Of a stretch of 64,000 bases of DNA, positions 56,295 to 64,000 are shown one piece after another (the first letter of the stretch is position 1; every line of letters begins with the position of its first letter). The position numbers and the translations under genes were made by a program. The stretch comes from Pseudomonas sp. PDM04. Its GTDB lineage: Bacteria > Pseudomonadota > Gammaproteobacteria > Pseudomonadales > Pseudomonadaceae. The stretch lies in contig NZ_JACVAI010000009.1 in the NCBI RefSeq assembly GCF_014851765.1, positions 124,001 to 188,000 of the forward strand. The letters are read 5' to 3'. A model generated the notes under the pieces. The model made no database searches. It was not told the origin of the DNA and worked only from the letters and a program-made list of their open reading frames with translations.

Positions 56295-57746
56295 TCAGAA
56301 GCCGGTTGGGGTGCGGGTGTGCCAGTCGGTGTTCAACTGGTACTGGTGCGCAACGTTGAGCAAGCGGCCTTCCTGGAAATACGGGGCGAGCAGTTGCACG
56401 CCGACCGGCAGACCGTCGACGAAACCGGCCGGCATCGACAGGCCCGGCAGGCCCGCGAGGTTGGCGGTGATGGTGTAGACGTCTTCCAGGTACGCAGCGA
56501 CCGGGTCGCTGTTCTTGGCGCCAAGCTTCCAGGCCGGGTTTGGCGTGGTGGGGCCGAGAATGATGTCGACCTCGTTGAAGGCGGCCATGAAGTCGTTCTT
56601 GATCAGGCGACGGATCTTCTGTGCCTTCAGGTAGTAGGCGTCGTAGTAGCCGGCCGAGAGCGCGTAGGCGCCGACCATGATCCGGCGCTGCACTTCCGCG
56701 CCGAAACCTTCGCCACGGGAACGCTTGTACAGGTCGATCAGGTTTTTCGGGTCTTCGCAGCGGTAGCCGAAACGCACGCCATCGAAACGCGACAGGTTGG
56801 AAGAGGCTTCCGCCGGGGCGATCACGTAGTACGCCGGAATCGCGTGCTGCATGTTCGGCAGGCTGATCTCCTTGATCACGGCACCGAGTTTCTGCAGTGC
56901 CTTGACGCTGTCCTGGATCAGCTCGGCGATGCGCGGGTCGAGACCGGCGCCGAAATATTCCTTCGGTACACCGATGCGCAGGCCCTGCAGCGAACCGTTG
57001 AGGCCGGCGCTGTAGTCAGGCACGGGCTCGTCGATGCTGGTGGAGTCGTTCGGGTCGAAGCCGGCCATGCCTTGCAGCAGGATGGCGCAGTCTTCGGCAG
57101 TGCGCGCCAGAGGGCCGCCCTGATCGAGGCTGGAAGCGTAGGCGATCATGCCCCAGCGCGAGACGCGACCGTAGGTCGGTTTCAGGCCGGTGAGGTTGGT
57201 CAGCGCGGCGGGCTGGCGAATCGAACCGCCGGTGTCGGTGCCGGTGGCTGCCGGCAGCAGGCGCGCGGCAACCGCCGCCGCCGAACCGCCGGACGAGCCG
57301 CCCGGAACGTGTTCCAGGTTCCACGGGTTTTTCACTGCGCCGTAGTAGCTCGACTCGTTGGCCGAGCCCATGGCGAATTCGTCCATGTTGGTTTTGCCCA
57401 GCGTCACCGCGCCGGCGGCCGCCAGCTTGGCGACCACGGTGGCGTCGTACGGGGCCTTGAAGTTGTCGAGCATCTTCGAGCCGCAGCTGGTGCGAATGCC
57501 CTGAGTGCAGAACAGGTCTTTATGGGCGATCGGCGCGCCGAGCAGGGCGCCGCTCTCACCGTTGGCCCGGCGTGCGTCAGCGGCTTTGGCCTGCTGCAGC
57601 GCGAGCTCTTCGGTGAGGCTGATGAAACTGTTGAGCTGGGGATCGAGCTGGGTGATACGCGCCAGCAGGGTTTTGGTCAGCTCTTCGGAAGAAAACTTTT
57701 TATCGGCGAGGCCGCGGGCGATCTCGGCCAGAGTCAATTGATGCAT
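56295..57746 (-). CDS. gatA: GatA, Asp/Glu-tRNA amidotransferase subunit A (amidase)
   Basis: Amidase-signature glutaminase subunit of 483 residues. The Ser-cisSer-Lys triad is visible: Lys in APIAHKDLF near residue 77, and the serines in PGGSSGGSAAAVAA and TDTGGSIRQPA. It frees ammonia from glutamine for GatB. The ATG is preceded by AAAGGG. It lies 16 bases after gatC. Confidence 0.97.
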   Translation of the reverse strand: MHQLTLAEIARGLADKKFSSEELTKTLLARITQLDPQLNSFISLTEELALQQAKAADARRANGESGALLGAPIAHKDLFCTQGIRTSCGSKMLDNFKAPYDATVVAKLAAAGAVTLGKTNMDEFAMGSANESSYYGAVKNPWNLEHVPGGSSGGSAAAVAARLLPAATGTDTGGSIRQPAALTNLTGLKPTYGRVSRWGMIAYASSLDQGGPLARTAEDCAILLQGMAGFDPNDSTSIDEPVPDYSAGLNGSLQGLRIGVPKEYFGAGLDPRIAELIQDSVKALQKLGAVIKEISLPNMQHAIPAYYVIAPAEASSNLSRFDGVRFGYRCEDPKNLIDLYKRSRGEGFGAEVQRRIMVGAYALSAGYYDAYYLKAQKIRRLIKNDFMAAFNEVDIILGPTTPNPAWKLGAKNSDPVAAYLEDVYTITANLAGLPGLSMPAGFVDGLPVGVQLLAPYFQEGRLLNVAHQYQLNTDWHTRTPTGF

Positions 57747-57762
57747 TGCAGGCTCTTTCCCT

Positions 57763-58050
57763 TTAGTCGATGACTTTCGGAACCAGGTACAGGCCGTTTT
57801 CGACCGCTGGTGCGATGGACTGATAGGCCTCGCGATGATTGGACTCGGTCACGACGTCTGCACGCAGGCGCTGGCTGGCTTCCAGAGGATGGGCGAGGGG
57901 CTCGATACCGTCGGTATTGACCGCCTGCATTTCGTCGACCAGACCCAGAATGCTGTTCAGGGCCGAAGTAATATGTGGAAGATCGACTTCATTCAGGCCA
58001 AGGCAGGCCAGATGAGCGATTTTTTCCACGTCGGAGCGTTCAAGCGCCAT
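57763..58050 (-). CDS. gatC: GatC, Asp/Glu-tRNA amidotransferase subunit C
   Basis: Small subunit of 95 residues that wraps and stabilises GatA. It begins MALERSDVEKIAHLACLGL and has the conserved LADVVTE-like stretch LRADVVTES and the closing NGLYLVPKVID. It is the first gene of the gatCAB operon and diverges from mreB across a 211-base gap. Confidence 0.96.
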   Translation of the reverse strand: MALERSDVEKIAHLACLGLNEVDLPHITSALNSILGLVDEMQAVNTDGIEPLAHPLEASQRLRADVVTESNHREAYQSIAPAVENGLYLVPKVID

Positions 58051-58261
58051 GGGAATCTCCAGTGGAAAACAGGACGGAAGGCGTCCGTGTGTTAGATTGT
58101 CGGAACACTATCGCACTTCTACGGTCAATAAGGCCGCGATTGTGGGGCTTGGTGCACAGAAAAGCGGCCAATTTAACATATTGGCGCCTTGCCCAAAATC
58201 CCTGTCGTTGTTAGAGTTTGCCGCACTTTTTTACCCACGCGTTGCCTAGGGTCCCTTTCCC

Positions 58262-59299
58262 ATGTTCAAGAAACTGCGTGGCATGTTTTCCAGCGATCTT
58301 TCCATTGACCTGGGCACTGCCAACACCCTTATTTACGTGCGCGAGCGCGGCATCGTCCTGAATGAGCCATCGGTTGTGGCTATTCGGACACACGGTAACC
58401 AGAAAAGTGTCGTCGCTGTCGGCACCGAAGCCAAGCGCATGCTTGGCCGTACGCCGGGCAATATCGCGGCCATTCGTCCGATGAAGGACGGCGTCATCGC
58501 CGACTTCAGCGTCTGCGAAAAGATGCTGCAATATTTCATCAACAAGGTTCACGAGAACAGCTTTCTGCAGCCTAGCCCGCGTGTGCTGATCTGCGTTCCG
58601 TGCAAATCCACCCAGGTTGAGCGCCGCGCCATCCGTGAATCGGCCCTCGGTGCCGGTGCACGTGAAGTGTTCCTGATCGAAGAGCCAATGGCTGCAGCGA
58701 TCGGTGCCGGCCTCCCGGTCGAGGAAGCACGCGGTTCGATGGTCGTCGATATCGGTGGCGGTACCACCGAAATCGCACTGATCTCCCTCAACGGTGTGGT
58801 GTACGCCGAATCCGTACGAGTGGGCGGCGACCGTTTCGACGAAGCGATCATCACCTACGTGCGTCGCAACTACGGCAGCCTGATCGGCGAGTCCACCGCC
58901 GAGCGCATCAAGCAGGAAATCGGCACCGCTTACCCGGGCGGCGAAGTGCGTGAGGTCGACGTCCGTGGCCGTAACCTGGCCGAAGGCGTACCACGCGCAT
59001 TCACCCTGAACTCCAATGAAGTGCTGGAAGCTCTGCAAGAGTCGCTGGCCACCATCGTTCAGGCGGTGAAAAGCGCACTGGAGCAATCGCCTCCGGAACT
59101 GGCTTCCGACATCGCCGAGCGTGGCCTGGTGCTGACCGGTGGTGGCGCCCTGTTGCGCGACCTCGACAAGTTGCTGGCCCAGGAAACCGGTCTGCCGGTG
59201 ATCGTTGCCGAAGATCCGCTGACCTGCGTGGCTCGCGGCGGTGGCCGTGCATTGGAAATGATGGATAAACACACCATGGACCTGCTTTCCAGCGAATAA
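58262..59299 (+). CDS. mreB: MreB, rod-shape-determining actin homologue
   Basis: Actin-fold ATPase of 345 residues that guides lateral cell-wall synthesis. It opens MFKKLRGMFSSDLSIDLGTA, with the phosphate-1 motif DLGTANTLIYV, phosphate-2 MVVDIGGGTTEIA and adenosine motif VLTGGGALLRDLD; an N-terminal amphipathic segment binds the membrane. It is the first gene of mreBCD. A hairpin just after its stop may reduce readthrough into mreC. Confidence 0.97.
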   Translation: MFKKLRGMFSSDLSIDLGTANTLIYVRERGIVLNEPSVVAIRTHGNQKSVVAVGTEAKRMLGRTPGNIAAIRPMKDGVIADFSVCEKMLQYFINKVHENSFLQPSPRVLICVPCKSTQVERRAIRESALGAGAREVFLIEEPMAAAIGAGLPVEEARGSMVVDIGGGTTEIALISLNGVVYAESVRVGGDRFDEAIITYVRRNYGSLIGESTAERIKQEIGTAYPGGEVREVDVRGRNLAEGVPRAFTLNSNEVLEALQESLATIVQAVKSALEQSPPELASDIAERGLVLTGGGALLRDLDKLLAQETGLPVIVAEDPLTCVARGGGRALEMMDKHTMDLLSSE

Positions 59300-59331
59300 G
59301 TCGCCGGATTGCCTCTATGCTGTTGCGCGCG

Positions 59332-59357
59332 CAGGCGGCACTTTGCAGTGCCGCCTG
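59332..59357 (+). terminator. Stem-loop between mreB and mreC
   Basis: CAGGCGGCAC and GTGCCGCCTG form a perfect 10-bp stem with a 6-base loop, 32 bases after mreB. Only TT follows, so partial termination or mRNA processing that favours MreB is more likely than a full stop. Confidence 0.55.
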
Positions 59358-59439
59358 TTGGCGTTTATCTTCTGTCAATCTGTATCCAGGCCGGTCTGGC
59401 GTATGAATAAACGGAACATTTGCCTGGGAGGAGCGGCTT

Positions 59440-60570
59440 ATTAAACCGCTTTTCACCAAAGGGCCTTCACTGGGCGTGCGCTTGTTGGTGCTGGCCGTGC
59501 TTTCGGTCGCGCTGATGGTGGTCGATGCCCGCTTCTCGCTGCTCAAGCCGGTGCGTAGCCAGATGTCGTTGGTGCTGATGCAGTCCTACTGGATCACCGA
59601 CCTGCCGCAGCGGCTGTGGCAAGGTGTGGCCAGCCAGTTTGGCAGCCGTACCGAACTGGTCGCCGAAAACGAAAAACTCAAGACCGAAAACCTGCTGTTG
59701 CAGGGGCGCATGCAAAAGCTGGCGGCCCTCACCGAGCAGAACGTGCGGCTGCGCGAGTTGCTCAACTCCTCCGCGCTGGTCAATGAGAAAGTCGAAGTGG
59801 CCGAGTTGATCGGCATGGACCCCAACCCCTTTACCCATCGCATCATCATCAACAAGGGTGAGCGCGACGGCGTGGTCCTCGGCCAACCGGTGCTCGATGC
59901 CCGCGGCCTGATGGGCCAGGTGGTCGAGTTGATGCCCTACACCTCCCGCGTGTTGCTGCTGACCGACACCACCCACAGCATTCCGGTACAGGTGAACCGC
60001 AACGGCCTGCGGGCGATTGCCAGCGGCACCGGCAACCCCGAGCGCCTGGAGCTGCGTCACGTGGCCGACACCGCCGACATCAAGGAAGGCGACCTGTTGG
60101 TCAGCTCGGGTCTCGGCCAGCGGTTCCCGGCAGGTTACCCGGTGGCCACGGTCAAGGAAGTGATTCACGACTCCGGCCAGCCGTTCGCCATTGTCCGCGC
60201 CGTGCCGACGGCCGCCTTGAACCGCAGCCGTTATCTGCTGCTGGTGTTCAGCGACAACCGCACGGCCGAAGAGCGCGCCAATGACGCGGCGCAGGCCCAG
60301 GAACACCTGGATGCGCAGGGTGGCGGGCCGGTCATTCCACCGACCGTACCGAAACCTGTCGGCGTGATTGCCCCGGCCGCCGCGGCCCCCGCCGCCACCC
60401 CGGCGACGCCTGCGACGGCACCGGCGGCAACCCCGGCCAAGCCGCCTGCCGCACATCCCGCCGCTGCCAAGCCGCCCGCGACGACACCGGCCGCCAAGCC
60501 ACCTGCTGCCGTGAAACCGGCCGCCAAACCGCCTGTCTCCGCGCCGGCCACCACAGGGGGAAGAGAATAA
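59440..60570 (+). CDS. mreC: MreC, rod-shape-determining protein, probable ATT start
   Basis: Bitopic inner-membrane scaffold of 376 residues: a short basic N-terminus, one span (VRLLVLAVLSVALMVVD), a coiled coil (about 70-115, ENEKLKTENLLLQGRM) and periplasmic beta domains. The last 70 residues are Pro/Ala/Lys-rich low complexity. The usual call would be GTG 59476, but E. coli MreC begins MKPIFSRGPSLQIRL and this frame reads (ATT)KPLFTKGPSLGVRL from 59440, with GGGAGGAG 6 bases before ATT. The in-frame stop at 59404 excludes a longer form, and no ATG, GTG or TTG lies between. It overlaps mreD by one base. Confidence 0.93.
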   Translation: MKPLFTKGPSLGVRLLVLAVLSVALMVVDARFSLLKPVRSQMSLVLMQSYWITDLPQRLWQGVASQFGSRTELVAENEKLKTENLLLQGRMQKLAALTEQNVRLRELLNSSALVNEKVEVAELIGMDPNPFTHRIIINKGERDGVVLGQPVLDARGLMGQVVELMPYTSRVLLLTDTTHSIPVQVNRNGLRAIASGTGNPERLELRHVADTADIKEGDLLVSSGLGQRFPAGYPVATVKEVIHDSGQPFAIVRAVPTAALNRSRYLLLVFSDNRTAEERANDAAQAQEHLDAQGGGPVIPPTVPKPVGVIAPAAAAPAATPATPATAPAATPAKPPAAHPAAAKPPATTPAAKPPAAVKPAAKPPVSAPATTGGRE

Positions 60571-61061
60571 TGCCCGGTGCAACCGCCTCCCGAAACGGCT
60601 GGATGGTCTGGATGACCTTCGCCATCGGCCTGTTGCTCAGTGTTTCGCCACTGCCGCAGTTCATGGAAATCCTCCGCCCCTTGTGGCTGGCCCTGCTGCT
60701 GGCATTCTGGGCCCTGGCCATGCCGCAGAAAGTCGGCATGGTCACCGCCTGGTGCCTGGGGCTGGCTGAAGACGTGCTCTACGGCACATTGCTGGGCCAG
60801 AATGCCCTGATCCTGACACTCATCACGTTCCTGGTGCTGTCGTTGCAACAGCGGCTGCGGATGTTCCCGATGTGGCAGCAAAGCCTGGTGATCCTGGTGA
60901 TCTTCGGCCTTGCGCAGTTGGTGCAGCTGTGGCTCAGCGCCTTGACCGGCAACCGCCAGCCGACGCTGGCGCTGGTCCTGCCGGCATTGGTCAGCGCGTT
61001 GCTCTGGCCCTGGGTCAGCTTCGGTTTGCGTGGCTTGCGTCGACGTTACAAAATCAGCTGA
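60570..61061 (+). CDS. mreD: MreD, rod-shape-determining membrane protein
   Basis: Inner-membrane protein of 163 residues with five to six spans, characteristic of MreD: WLGLAEDVLYGTLLGQNAL is the conserved central piece (CLGLAEDVLYG in full context). It joins MreC and RodA/PBP2 in the elongasome. The ATG overlaps the mreC stop (TAATG). Confidence 0.94.
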   Translation: MPGATASRNGWMVWMTFAIGLLLSVSPLPQFMEILRPLWLALLLAFWALAMPQKVGMVTAWCLGLAEDVLYGTLLGQNALILTLITFLVLSLQQRLRMFPMWQQSLVILVIFGLAQLVQLWLSALTGNRQPTLALVLPALVSALLWPWVSFGLRGLRRRYKIS

Positions 61062-61120
61062 TTCACTCAGGCATTGGCCCGCACTTGGTGACACGGGGCA
61101 CTAAACAGGGAGATGTCTTG

Positions 61121-61717
61121 ATGAAACAGTTGTACCTCGCCTCTGGCTCGCCGCGTCGGCGTGAACTGCTCACGCAGATCGGCGTGCCGTTCACCGCGAT
61201 CAGTGCGGACATCGATGAAACCCCTCTGAACCATGAATCGCCGTCGGCCTACGTCGAGCGCCTTGCGCGCGGCAAGGCGCAGGCCGGGCGCGGGGCTGTG
61301 CCGTCCGGCACGGCCTTCTGCGTGCTGGGTGCCGATACCGCCGTGGTGCTCGACGGGAAAATTCTCGGCAAACCGGTGGACGAAGCCGACGCGTGCGCCA
61401 TGCTTATGATGTTGGCCGGTCGGGAACATGAAGTCCTGACCGCCATTGCCGTGCTTGACGGCGAGCGTTGCGAGTCACGGGTTGTGCGCAGTCTGGTGCG
61501 CTTCCGTCCTGTCGATCGTGCTGAAGCCGCCGCCTACTGGGCGAGCGGCGAGCCTCGGGACAAGGCGGGTGGCTATGGTATCCAAGGGCTGGGCGCGGTG
61601 TTCGTCGCTGGCCTCAGCGGCAGTTACTCCGCCGTGGTTGGATTGCCGCTGTGCGAAACCGCTGAGTTACTTGGCCGTTTCGACATACCCTGTTGGCAAA
61701 CCCTTAACGCGCTCTGA
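61121..61717 (+). CDS. maf: Maf-family nucleotide pyrophosphatase (YhdE type)
   Basis: Nucleoside-triphosphate pyrophosphatase of 198 residues that hydrolyses dTTP, UTP or modified nucleotides. It has the family opening YLASGSPRRRELLTQIG, the DIDETP acid pair and VLGADTAVVLDG. I chose ATG 61121, preceded by AGGGAG, and not the longer frame that runs into mreD. It lies within the mre-maf-rng unit, a common arrangement in gamma-proteobacteria. Confidence 0.94.
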   Translation: MKQLYLASGSPRRRELLTQIGVPFTAISADIDETPLNHESPSAYVERLARGKAQAGRGAVPSGTAFCVLGADTAVVLDGKILGKPVDEADACAMLMMLAGREHEVLTAIAVLDGERCESRVVRSLVRFRPVDRAEAAAYWASGEPRDKAGGYGIQGLGAVFVAGLSGSYSAVVGLPLCETAELLGRFDIPCWQTLNAL

Positions 61718-61774
61718 GCGCCGTAATGACAAGATGCGGCCATTATCGTGAACATGCCTGAACGAGACCCTGCC

Positions 61775-63232
61775 ATGAGTGAAGAAATCCTGATCAACAT
61801 CACGCCGATGGAGTCGCGCGTGGCGGTGGTTGAAAACGGTGTTCTGCAAGAGGTCCACGTCGAGCGCACACAAAAGCGCGGGATCGTCGGCAACATCTAC
61901 AAGGGCAAGGTGGTGCGGGTTTTGCCGGGCATGCAGGCGGCGTTCGTCGACATCGGTCTGGACCGTGCGGCCTTCATTCACGCATCGGAAATTTCCCTTC
62001 GCGAAGGTCCGGCAGTCGAAAGCATCAGTGCACTGGTCCATGAAGGCCAGAGCCTGGTGGTGCAGGTCACCAAGGACCCGATCGGTTCCAAAGGCGCACG
62101 CCTGACCACCCAGTTGTCGATCCCTTCGCGATACCTGGTGTACATGCCGCGCACCGCGCATGTCGGCATTTCCCTGAAGATCGAAGACGAAGCCGAACGC
62201 GAACGCCTCAAGCAGGTGGTCTCCGATTGCGTGGCCAGGGAAGGAATCAAGGAAGCGGGTGGGTTCATCCTGCGAACGGCCGCCGAGGGCGCAGGCGCGG
62301 ATGAAATCCTCATGGACATCCGCTATCTGCGCAGGCTCTGGGACCAGATCAGCGAACAGATCAAGACGATCGGCGCACCGAGCGTGATCTACGAAGACCT
62401 CGGCCTGGCCTTGCGTACCCTGCGCGATCTGGTCAGCCCGAAGATCGAGAAAATCCGCATCGACTCCCGGGAAACCTTCCAGAAAACCACGCAGTTCGTC
62501 GCAGAACTGATGCCGGAAATCGCCGATCGTCTGGAGCATTACCCGGGCGAGCGGCCGATCTTCGACCTCTACGGCGTCGAGGATGAAATTCAGAAGGCCC
62601 TGGAGCGCAAGGTCCCGTTGAAGTCCGGCGGTTACCTGGTGGTGGACCCGGCGGAAGCCATGAGCACCATCGACGTCAACACCGGGGCGTTCGTCGGTCA
62701 TCGCAACCTCGAGGAAACCATCTTCAAGACCAACCTCGAGGCCGCGACCGCCATCGCTCGCCAGCTGCGCCTGCGCAACCTGGGCGGGATCATCATCATC
62801 GACTTCATCGACATGGAAGACGAGGAACACCAGCGCCAGGTGCTGCGCACCCTGGAGAAGCAACTGGAGCGCGATCACGCCAAGACCAACATCATTGGCA
62901 TCACCGAACTGGGCCTGGTACAGATGACGCGCAAGCGCACCCGAGAAAGTCTCGAGCAGGTGCTGTGCGAGCCCTGCACCAGCTGCCAGGGGCGTGGCAA
63001 GCTCAAGACGCCGGAAACCGTTTGCTACGAAATCTTCCGCGAAATCCTCCGCGAGGCTCGCGCTTATCAGGCGGAGGGCTATCGTGTATTGGCCAACCAG
63101 AAAGTCGTTGATCGCTTGCTGGACGAGGAGTCGGGCAACGTTGCCGAGCTGGAAGGTTTTATCGGGCGCACCATCCGGTTCCAGGTCGAAACCATGTATT
63201 CCCAGGAACAATACGACGTGGTGCTGCTCTGA
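61775..63232 (+). CDS. rng: Ribonuclease G
   Basis: Endoribonuclease of 485 residues (16S rRNA 5'-end maturation and mRNA decay). An N-terminal S1 domain (about 38-120, IYKGKVVRVLPGMQAAFVDI) precedes the catalytic RNase E/G domain with DPAEAMSTIDVNTG and IIIDFIDMEDEEHQ; the zinc-link cysteines CEPCTSC follow near residue 400. I chose ATG 61775 by family length; the ribosome site is weak. The gene order mreBCD-maf-rng-yhdP is conserved. Confidence 0.96.
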   Translation: MSEEILINITPMESRVAVVENGVLQEVHVERTQKRGIVGNIYKGKVVRVLPGMQAAFVDIGLDRAAFIHASEISLREGPAVESISALVHEGQSLVVQVTKDPIGSKGARLTTQLSIPSRYLVYMPRTAHVGISLKIEDEAERERLKQVVSDCVAREGIKEAGGFILRTAAEGAGADEILMDIRYLRRLWDQISEQIKTIGAPSVIYEDLGLALRTLRDLVSPKIEKIRIDSRETFQKTTQFVAELMPEIADRLEHYPGERPIFDLYGVEDEIQKALERKVPLKSGGYLVVDPAEAMSTIDVNTGAFVGHRNLEETIFKTNLEAATAIARQLRLRNLGGIIIIDFIDMEDEEHQRQVLRTLEKQLERDHAKTNIIGITELGLVQMTRKRTRESLEQVLCEPCTSCQGRGKLKTPETVCYEIFREILREARAYQAEGYRVLANQKVVDRLLDEESGNVAELEGFIGRTIRFQVETMYSQEQYDVVLL

Positions 63233-63307
63233 ACCCCTGTGTTCCATCCTCACTAGAACGGCTGGCCTCAGCTTGTTGCAGTTTTTTTGCCATGGGAGCC
63301 AACTGAC

Positions 63308-64000
63308 ATGGAGCGTCTCACACGCGTAATGGCCGCACTGACCCGCTGGGGTCTGGGCCTGTGCGCGTTGGCTTTGGTGCTGATGGCGCTGTACGTCAGC
63401 CTGGGGCGCGAGCTGACGCCGCTGGTGGCCGAATACCAGCCCGAAGTCGAGGCCAAGGGCAGCGAAGCGCTGGGCATGCCGCTGAACATTGGATCGCTGG
63501 AGGGCAGCTGGCACGGCTTCGCCCCGATCCTGTTCGCTCGCGACGTCATGGTGGGCGAGGGAGCCAACGCCCTGCACCTGGATCAGGTGCGTGTGGTGCC
63601 GGATATCTGGGCCAGCCTGCTGGCACGCGAAGTGCGCATCGCTCATCTGGAACTCAACGGCCTGAAAATCAGCCTCAAGGAAGGCGAGGACGGTCATTGG
63701 GCGCTGGAAGGCCTGCCGGTGCAGCAGGACCAGCCGCTGGACCCGGAACAACTGCTCAATCGCATGCAGGCGGTGCAGCAACTGTCGGTGCTCGACAGTC
63801 AGGTGACCCTGCAGCCCTTGGACCAGCCACCGCTGACGTTGACCTACGTTGGCCTGAACCTGAAAACCGGCGCCTACCGCCAGCGGCTCGATGCGCGGCT
63901 GAACCTGCCCGATGGCCAGCCCGTGGCGATGAGCCTGCGCACGCGCATTCGCGCCAGCCAGTGGCAGGACGGCGAAGCGCAGGCCTATTTGAGCCTGCCA
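63308..64000 (+). CDS. yhdP: YhdP-family (AsmA-like) envelope protein, 3' end outside the window
   Basis: N-terminal 231 residues of a large protein that continues past the window end. It begins MERLTRVMAALTRWGLGLCA, with one membrane anchor (about 13-32), then DUF3971/AsmA-like beta-repeat sequence (VAEYQPEVEAKGSEALGMPL, with IAHLELNGLKISL further on). YhdP belongs to the bridge-like proteins that carry phospholipid towards the outer membrane. GGGAG stands 10 bases before the ATG. There is no in-frame stop before base 64000. Confidence 0.88.
   Translation, partial: MERLTRVMAALTRWGLGLCALALVLMALYVSLGRELTPLVAEYQPEVEAKGSEALGMPLNIGSLEGSWHGFAPILFARDVMVGEGANALHLDQVRVVPDIWASLLAREVRIAHLELNGLKISLKEGEDGHWALEGLPVQQDQPLDPEQLLNRMQAVQQLSVLDSQVTLQPLDQPPLTLTYVGLNLKTGAYRQRLDARLNLPDGQPVAMSLRTRIRASQWQDGEAQAYLSLP

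Noticed and set aside
1..64000. tRNA, rRNA, integrase, transposase or prophage genes
   Set aside because: Looked for and none seen.

Overview
The window looks like chromosomal DNA of a fluorescent Pseudomonas (P. fluorescens group). It is GC-rich and densely coded, with Shine-Dalgarno sites before nearly every gene. It carries a dozen REP/REPIN palindromes of the GTGGGAGCGAGC type, and the gene neighbourhoods match what I remember of the P. aeruginosa core genome (ampDE, piu genes and speC; dpp and opdP; roxSR; gatCAB and mreBCD). I see no rRNA, tRNA, CRISPR array, prophage, insertion sequence or integrase. All organism and locus comparisons are from memory, not from a search.

Layout. 1-3201: the 3' end of a DUF1631 gene, then ampD and ampE (muropeptide recycling and beta-lactamase signalling). 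3380-5410: a chemoreceptor behind a sigma-28-like promoter. 5584-7787: a small zinc-ribbon membrane protein, a TatD nuclease and Cra/FruR. 7895-13590: a Cra operator and the fructose PTS operon fruBKA. 13698-20377: an iron-uptake cluster with a PepSY-flavodoxin reductase, a TonB receptor, a 2OG-Fe(II) hydroxylase and a Sel1-repeat protein. 20547-21710: speC, with an 800-base gene-free region upstream that holds a long nested inverted repeat. 22511-25962: an osmoprotectant ABC importer (opuC-like). 26434-28017: prfC. 28718-39482: a peptide-uptake locus with dppBCDF, an OprD-type porin and three periplasmic binding proteins. 39945-44555: a SIMPL protein, the RoxS/RoxR redox two-component system and an SbmA/BacA-like transporter. 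44644-51666: a FadR-type regulator with galactarate/glucarate catabolism genes (kdgD, semialdehyde dehydrogenase, gudP, garD). 51817-54750: an AEC transporter, then an RlpA-like lipoprotein, a CaCA antiporter and a carboxymuconolactone-decarboxylase-like protein that overlap or abut. 54839-58050: gatCAB. 58262-64000: mreB, mreC, mreD, maf, rng and the start of yhdP.

How it works together. Most blocks are ordinary metabolism and envelope genes, but several carry legible control DNA. There is a perfect Cra box before fruB, and an 8-8-8 inverted repeat over the -10 of the kdgD promoter that suits the FadR-type regulator encoded upstream. Good promoters with Fur-like or palindromic sites lie between piuA and piuC, and palindromes sit around the peptide-transport genes. 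Two genes, mreC strongly and the CaCA antiporter tentatively, seem to start at ATT. The least explained DNA is the nested inverted repeat upstream of speC. I found no clearly new multi-gene defence or mobile system.
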